Source of the DNA: Staphylococcus ratti
GTDB taxonomy: Bacteria > Bacillota > Bacilli > Staphylococcales > Staphylococcaceae
Length of the DNA stretch: 64,000 nt
Assembly: GCF_020883535.1 (NCBI RefSeq)
Contig: NZ_CP086654.1
Location: 558,001-622,000 of the forward strand
Direction of reading: 5' to 3'
Below are positions 59,802-64,000 of the stretch, in pieces (the first letter of the stretch is position 1; each line of letters starts with the position of its first letter). The translations under genes and the position numbers were made by a program. Below the pieces are notes generated by a model. That model worked only from the letters and a program-made list of their open reading frames with translations. It was not told the DNA's origin and made no database searches.

Positions 59802-60194
59802 TTGGCACAAGTTGAATATAGAGGCACAGGCCGTCGTAAAAACTCAGTAGCACGTGTACGTTTAGTACCAGGTGAAGGTAACATTAAAGTTAACGATCGT
59901 GACGTACGTGACTACTTACCATTCGAATCATTAATCTTAGACTTAAACCAACCATTTGACGTTACTGAAACAAAAGGTAACTATGACGTATTAGTTAACG
60001 TTCACGGTGGCGGTTTCACTGGACAAGCTCAAGCTATCCGTCACGGTATTGCACGTGCGTTATTAGAAGCAGATCCTGAATACAGAGGTTCTTTAAAACG
60101 CGCTGGATTACTTACGCGTGACCCACGTATGAAAGAACGTAAAAAACCAGGTCTTAAAAAAGCACGTCGTTCACCACAATTCTCAAAACGTTAA
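59802..60194 (+). CDS. rpsI: 30S ribosomal protein S9
   Basis: 130 residues. The TTG at 59802 has AAGGAGG eight bases upstream, whereas the ATG at 59796 is only two bases from it; the protein then starts [18 protein letters not shown] like other S9 proteins. The C-terminal tail SPQFSKR reaches the P-site tRNA. The 3' end borders a degraded genomic island and is a plausible attachment site. Confidence 0.97.
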   Translation: MAQVEYRGTGRRKNSVARVRLVPGEGNIKVNDRDVRDYLPFESLILDLNQPFDVTETKGNYDVLVNVHGGGFTGQAQAIRHGIARALLEADPEYRGSLKRAGLLTRDPRMKERKKPGLKKARRSPQFSKR

Positions 60195-60218
60195 TATCAT
60201 TGTTATATCAACGTTTAC

Positions 60219-60254
60219 AGCACTTCTCGAAATTATTCGAGAGGTGCTTTTTTA
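60219..60254 (+). terminator. Terminator of rplM-rpsI
   Basis: AGCACTTCTCGAA and TTCGAGAGGTGCT form a 13-bp stem with one G-T pair, followed by six T. Confidence 0.9.
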
Positions 60255-60317
60255 TATGGTTTTTGCATGAATAATACCCCGCTAGTACCCCTGGACTTAA
60301 TAAGTTCATATTATATA

Positions 60318-60857
60318 TTAAAAATTTATGTGATTTTGTAATTTTTCAGCTAACTTTTCTGTTGATGATTGAGTAATGTGCGTATAAATGTCCATTGTCG
60401 TATTTATATCACTATGACCTAATCTAGTTTGTACTTCTTTAAGTGTTGCACCTGATTCAAACAATAATGAAGCATGTGTATGCCTGAAGCCATGTACGTG
60501 TATCTTACGAAGATCTGAATGACGTTTAAAGAATGCCTCTAATTTGTCATTAGGTGTCGATACACGCATGTACTTCATTTCATTTAGTCTAGTATGGTAA
60601 GTTGAAAAAATAGGTTGCTCTTTATCGCTAGCGACTGAAAAACCGTATTCCTCATATTGAAGTTTTTGTTCTTCTTTCCACTGTAAAAGTTTACTGATGG
60701 TTTGATTATCAATATCTATCCATCTTTGTGACTCACGTGTTTTAGGTGGTTGTAATACATGTTTATTGTTTACTTTTGCTAGAGTCTTTTTAACGTATAA
60801 ATCTTTATTAACAAAGTTTATATCAGACCAATGTAAGGCAAGCACTTCACCTTTTCG
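60318..60857 (-). pseudogene. int: Tyrosine recombinase (integrase), C-terminal catalytic part
   Basis: About 175 residues of the catalytic domain. RKGEVLALHWSDINF supplies the first catalytic Arg, HGFRHTHASLLFESG gives H-x-x-R, LGHSDINTTMDIYTH supplies the second His and the nucleophile Tyr. The N-terminal arm and core-binding domains (about 200 residues in related phage/island integrases) are missing. The frame instead continues upstream into an IS OrfA fragment, with the join at the codons for RKGE. It faces rpsI, the usual arrangement of an island integrase beside its attachment site. Non-functional. Confidence 0.85.
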
Positions 60858-60995
60858 ATACCATCGCCACTAAGTATCCACTTGTGTTTTATTTCTAATA
60901 TTTAATGCGTTCATAATTTCTTTTGTCGTAAACCCAGCTACTTTCATTTCAACTACTTTATATTTTGTTTCTACTGAATAAGCCACTCTTTTCAT
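60846..60995 (-). mobile_element. IS3-type OrfA N-terminal fragment fused to integrase
   Basis: From an ATG at 60995 with GGAGGTG upstream the minus strand reads KRVAYSVETKYKVVEMKVAG, FTTKEIMNALNIRNKTQVDT, a stop (TAG, 60870-60872), then WRWYRKGE. This is the helix-turn-helix start of an IS3/IS150-like OrfA, where WWRWYR is expected, so TAG replaces TGG. After RKGE the frame is integrase. The rest of OrfA and all of OrfB are gone. The IS end probably lies at about 61020. Confidence 0.7.
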
Positions 60996-61027
60996 AGAAA
61001 AAACACCTCCGTAGGATTCATTTTAAT

Positions 61028-61876
61028 ATGAATTCAACGAAAGTGTTTTTATATTATTCCCAATATTTGGGGTCAGCTCAATGGTTTAATGATTGTTTTG
61101 ATTCATTCAAAGGTGACGAAGCTTATATTAAAATGTCGAAGTCATGGATTATAGAACTATCAGAACTAACAGCTTATAACAATTCAAATATTGAAAGAAT
61201 TAAACAAGTATTAACATCAACTACTGATACTTATCGTGACAAATATGCAGGAGAAAGCAAAGGACATATTAGAGATTGTATTTTTTCGGAACAACAAATG
61301 AAGAAACTTTTTTAAAAGATGAAACAGGAAATAGAAGATTTATTCCAATTAGAGTAGGTGTAAATAAAAATAAAAAATTTAATATCCACGACTTAACTCA
61401 GGAAATTGTGGATCAGGTTTGGGCAGAAGCTAAAGAATATTTTTTGAAGGAGAGACAAATCATTTATCAGAAGAAGAAAAAAGTATTTAGAAGAGTACCA
61501 AAAAGATTTTAAAGAAATTGATGAACTTGAAAATGAGATAGCAAGATATTTAATAATGAGAGTTCCATTAAATTGGGATTATTTATCGCTTGAAGAAAAA
61601 AGAAAGCATATAAAAGATTATGATGAAGTGACACATGAACTGAAATATTTAGTAAGAAGAGAAAAAGTTTCTGCTAAAGAAATTAGAGAAGTAATGTTGA
61701 AAGATGATCGATTTAAAAATAAAACTTATACTCAAAAGGTCAACCTAAGACTAAAAAAACTGTTAAATAGAACGACTACAGAAAAAGTTCATTATAAAAA
61801 ATATTATGGACAGCAGAGAGGTTTCTATATTACTGAAGAAGACATTTTAAGATTGGAAAGAGAATATAAAATTTAA
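61028..61876 (+). pseudogene. VapE/VirE-type phage-island primase-helicase, truncated and frameshifted
   Basis: Three consecutive frames together encode the C-terminal half of a virulence-associated E-type protein found in staphylococcal islands and phages. Frame 1 gives WFNDCFDSFKGDEAYIKMSK, WIIELSELTAYNN and YRDKYAGESKGH. A one-T deletion near 61281 shifts to TTNEETFLKDETGNRRFIPI and VDQVWAEAKEYFLKERQ. Another shift near 61470-61485 (A-run) leads to YQKDFKEIDELENEIARYL, then RVPLNWDYLSLEEKRKHIKD to the stop at 61876. The N-terminal part with Walker A is missing, cut at the IS boundary. In intact islands it would drive replication. Confidence 0.82.
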
Positions 61877-61889
61877 CTTTCTAAAATTA

Positions 61890-61928
61890 TTGTCCCAGTT
61901 GTCCCGAAATTTGGGACAAACGGGACAA
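61890..61928. repeat. Iteron-like dyad after vapE
   Basis: Two direct TTGTCCC words (61890, 61899) are followed by two inverted GGGACAA words (61913, 61922), giving a nearly symmetrical 39-base block, followed by an AT-rich run. Staphylococcal islands carry their replication origin with iterons just downstream of the replication gene, so this may be an origin remnant. It could also be a simple transcription signal. Confidence 0.5.
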
Positions 61929-61986
61929 AAAATTGAAAACTTATTTTTTAAAAACATGAGCATAAGGAAAAACGACATCACTTATT

Positions 61987-62036
61987 ATTTTGACAGTGTC
62001 AAAATGTGATGAACTCGGTAGTGCCGAGTTGTTTTT
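61987..62036 (+). terminator. Palindrome and terminator
   Basis: ATTTTGACA-G-TGTCAAAAT (61987-62005) is a perfect palindrome framed by CATCAC/GTGATG. It is followed by AACTCGG..CCGAGTT and GTTTTTCT (62012-62036), a clear rho-independent terminator. The palindrome may be a repressor operator. Confidence 0.7.
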
Positions 62037-62103
62037 CTAAATACCTAAGACACAGCAAGCATGTGAAGAAAATATAATTAGAATATATGTACGGTGCTAA
62101 AGA

Positions 62104-62143
62104 GTATACAGCATAAATAAATATACCGAATAAAGCAGTATAC
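62104..62143 (+). promoter_or_regulatory. Repeated GTATAC sites upstream of the small-gene pair
   Basis: AGTATAC occurs at 62103-62109 and again at 62137-62143, with a related TATACC between. Self-palindromic GTATAC words spaced about 34 bases apart, upstream of genes that look like ribbon-helix-helix proteins, suggest autoregulation. A -10-like TATAAA lies at about 62155. Confidence 0.4.
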
Positions 62144-62179
62144 GCTTATTATCTGTATAAATAGATAGGAGATGTAGTC

Positions 62180-62452
62180 ATGAATAGAAAAATAATTAGA
62201 ATTAGTGACCCATTAATTGAATACTTAATCAAAGAAATCAGTGATGATAAAAATATTTCTGAGAATAAATTAATCAATATCATATTAGAGAGGGCATTAA
62301 TACATCAAAGATTTGATACGAAAGAACAAGAAGTTGAAGATCTTTTGAGAAATGTTGCAACAAGTAATAATAAATTAATTGAAGTAATTGAAAGACAGAC
62401 GGAAGCAATTAACGATTATACAAATGAAATTAAGAAATTGTTGGAGGTATAA
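62180..62452 (+). CDS. Small putative ribbon-helix-helix protein A
   Basis: 90 residues. The N-terminus KIIRISDPLIEYLIKEI, followed by NISENKLINIILERAL, has the strand-helix-helix pattern of RHH DNA-binding proteins. The second half (45-90) is a charged coiled-coil helix. AGGAGAT precedes the ATG. I do not recognise a named family. Its end contains the GGAGGT that serves the next gene, so the two are co-translated. It is the only gene of the island region that looks intact. Confidence 0.65.
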   Translation: MNRKIIRISDPLIEYLIKEISDDKNISENKLINIILERALIHQRFDTKEQEVEDLLRNVATSNNKLIEVIERQTEAINDYTNEIKKLLEV

Positions 62453-62454
62453 GT

Positions 62455-62736
62455 ATGGGAAGAAAAAGAACGTGGTATGTTGATGATATTCTTGATAAAG
62501 AGTTACACAGAATAAAAACTGAACATAATTTTAGAAGTATGAACGAAGTGTTTAGATATTTAGTTTTTGAAAAAAAGAATGGAAATGAACTAGAAAGCTC
62601 TATAAAAAAATTAAATATTATGGATAAAAATATTTGTATCTTAATTGAAATGATGACGATGCAATTAGATACTCATGGATTAGTTCCTAACTTTTCATAC
62701 ACAGAAAATTTGTCCACTTCTTATAATGCTGCTTAA
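62455..62736 (+). CDS. Small putative ribbon-helix-helix protein B, probably truncated
   Basis: 93 residues. GRKRTWYVDDILDKELHRIK then FRSMNEVFRYLVFEKKNG again suggests an RHH domain, followed by a helical tail. GGAGGT precedes the ATG. After the TAA at 62734 the same frame continues QLVENAIEDKMRLKAENEYF to a TAG at 62815-62817, which reads like genuine coding sequence. The TAA may therefore be a premature stop in a roughly 120-residue protein. Function unknown. Confidence 0.6.
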   Translation: MGRKRTWYVDDILDKELHRIKTEHNFRSMNEVFRYLVFEKKNGNELESSIKKLNIMDKNICILIEMMTMQLDTHGLVPNFSYTENLSTSYNAA

Positions 62737-62864
62737 CAATTAGTAGAAAATGCAATAGAAGATAAAATGAGACTGAAAGCAGAAAATGAGTATTTTAATA
62801 TTTAGGTTTAGTCATGAAAATGAATTACTGTATGATTAATGTAATAATAAAGTGAGGGATTTTA

Positions 62865-63064
62865 ATGAAGAAAATAATAAGAAATATAGCAAAGTGTAAA
62901 ATTTGCGATGATGTAATTGAATCAAAGCACACACATGATTATGTTATGTGTAAATGTGGTGCAATTTTTTAGATGGTGGTACAGAGTATCAAAGGTACGG
63001 ATGGTGGCCAGAGAAAGCAGAGGGGAAAAGTAGAGATGAAATAATTGATCTTAGTTTGTCATAG
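62865..63064 (+). pseudogene. DUF7695-like zinc-ribbon miniprotein, frameshifted
   Basis: ATG at 62865 after GAGGG. The frame reads KKIIRNIAKCKICDDVIESK and MCKCGAIF, then a TAG at 62970. Adding one T to the six-T run restores FLDGGTEYQRYGWWPEKAEG and KSRDEIIDLSLS, then another TAG at 63062 and YEKE-stop. The Cys pairs CKIC and CKCG followed by DGG match the small phage/island proteins now called DUF7695, as I recall. Function unknown. Confidence 0.7.
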
Positions 63065-63155
63065 TATGAAAAAGAATAAAATGAAAATATGTGACATATA
63101 GAAGTGTTAAGAATTATAAGTTTGAACAATACTTTCTGAAAAACAGATAATGATT

Positions 63156-63187
63156 AAAAAAACTGACTTTCAATAGTCAGTTTTTTA
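63156..63187 (+). terminator. Terminator before restriction-helicase gene
   Basis: AAAAAACTGACT and AGTCAGTTTTTT form a 12-bp perfect stem with a six-base loop. Confidence 0.9.
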
Positions 63188-63244
63188 TTTTTATTGATGT
63201 CTTTCTATGTGATAATTAAATAAAGATGTTTACGGAGGTATGAC

Positions 63245-64000
63245 ATGGAAAAATAAGAAAATTACAATGCATCTAGTTTTGATGATTTAATTAGACAAAT
63301 TAATGAAACAGCACAAGATGTACAAAGAGAACGTGGAACACTTTTTTAAAGATTAGTATTAGCATATTTGAAAAATGAACCTACATATAGAAGTTTGTAT
63401 AAAAATGTATGGTTACTAAAAGATGTCCCGTCAGAATATAATATTTCTAAAAAAGATTTAGGTGCGGATTTAGTTGCAGAGCAACAAAATGGTGACTTAG
63501 TGGCTATACAAGCGAAATTTAATAAAGGAAAAATAGGTAAAAGTGAAATTAATTCTTTCGTCGCAGAACTTGGTTTAACATATTATGCAAGAGGTTTAAT
63601 CATTTCAACTGTTGATGAGTGGAATAGCAATGCGAGAGAGACAATAGATAAGAATGCAAAAGGAATAGAGATAATTGGTTTATCAGATTTGAGAAATTCA
63701 CAAATTAATTGGGCTGATTTCAGTTTTGAGAGACCTGAACAAACGACGGTTAAACAACCTAAATCATTACGTCCGTATCAACTTGATGCTCTTGAGTGTG
63801 CTGTTAGTTACTTTAAAACTAAAAATCGTGGACAATTAATCATGGCTCCAGGAACAGGTAAAACATTCACAAGTTTAAAAATAGCTGAAGCCTTATCTAA
63901 ACAAACAGATAAACAATTTAAAGTACTTTACTTAGTACCAAGTATTCAACTCCTTACACAAACATTAAGAGGATGGAATAACGATACTGAATACACGATG
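63245..64000 (+). pseudogene. Restriction endonuclease-helicase N-terminus with two in-frame stops (3' outside window)
   Basis: ATG at 63245 with GGAGG upstream. In one frame the sequence reads MEK-stop-ENYNASSFDDLIRQI, GTLF-stop-RLVLAYLKNEPTYR and then runs open to the window end; stops are TAA at 63254-63256 and 63347-63349. An Mrr-like PD-(D/E)xK nuclease core is visible (KKDLGADLVAEQ, LVAIQAKFN), followed by the helicase Q motif LRPYQLDALE and Walker A MAPGTGKTFTSLKI. This order suits type ISP (LlaGI-like) restriction enzymes or related nuclease-helicases. The methylase part, if any, lies beyond the window. Both stops could come from single GAA-to-TAA changes. Confidence 0.78.

Noticed and set aside
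60256..64000. Programmed stop-codon readthrough or an alternative code in the island
   Set aside because: Stops include TAA and TAG together with frameshifts and truncations, and neighbouring genes use the same codons normally; decay is the simpler explanation.

Overview
The window is a low-GC Firmicute chromosome segment that reads as Staphylococcus but not S. aureus. A CHAP-domain SsaA antigen, a SarR-type regulator, an FhuD2-type siderophore lipoprotein, the peptidoglycan transferase FemX, an SE1561-family miniprotein and the molybdenum cofactor cluster lie in an order familiar from S. aureus. Protein similarity is high but not identical. I could not fix the species; an animal-associated species of the hyicus/intermedius type is a guess.

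Region 1 (1-8.9 kb) holds an NhaC antiporter (5' end outside the window), ssaA with a WalR-type site, a small PH-like protein, a luciferase-like oxidoreductase plus small membrane protein behind a sigma-A promoter with a QsrR-type operator, sarR, an acyl-CoA dehydrogenase-like flavoprotein, a DUF454 protein, and fhuD2. The last has an intact Fur-type box but an in-frame TGA at codon 41. A family of two-hairpin intergenic repeats is scattered here, and one copy is tandemly duplicated.

Region 2 (9-13.9 kb) is a sialic acid module: nanT and nanA on the minus strand diverge from a GntR/FadR-type regulator and nanK. The divergent spacer carries a perfect dyad and a consensus cre site. A BirA-type operator overlaps the nanK stop and precedes bioY.

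Region 3 (14.6-24.2 kb) is the molybdenum block: fdhD, modABC, moeB, moaB, moaC, moeA, mobB, moaE, moaD, mobA, moaA. Molybdate uptake, cofactor synthesis and formate dehydrogenase sulfuration sit side by side. It ends at a large nested palindrome and an ISL3-type transposase remnant.

Region 4 (24.9-41.1 kb) carries a secreted nuclease, a MarR regulator, a VOC protein, femX, an RND pump, an aminotransferase, small membrane proteins, an AEC transporter, a GNAT protein, topB and an NCS2 purine permease.

Region 5 (41.2-60.2 kb) is the S10-spc-alpha ribosomal supercluster (rpsJ to rplQ), then ecfA1-ecfA2-ecfT-truA and rplM-rpsI. It has a structured S10 leader, an internal hairpin before rpsS, a strong promoter in front of infA and an L13 leader. 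EcfA1/A2/T is the energising module that the BioY subunit of region 2 would use.

Region 6 (60.25-64 kb) is a decayed genomic island at the 3' end of rpsI. It contains an integrase fused to an IS OrfA fragment, a frameshifted VapE-type primase, an iteron-like dyad, two small possible ribbon-helix-helix genes, a broken DUF7695-like gene and the start of a restriction-helicase with two in-frame stops. Almost every gene in it has a nonsense codon or a one-base homopolymer deletion.
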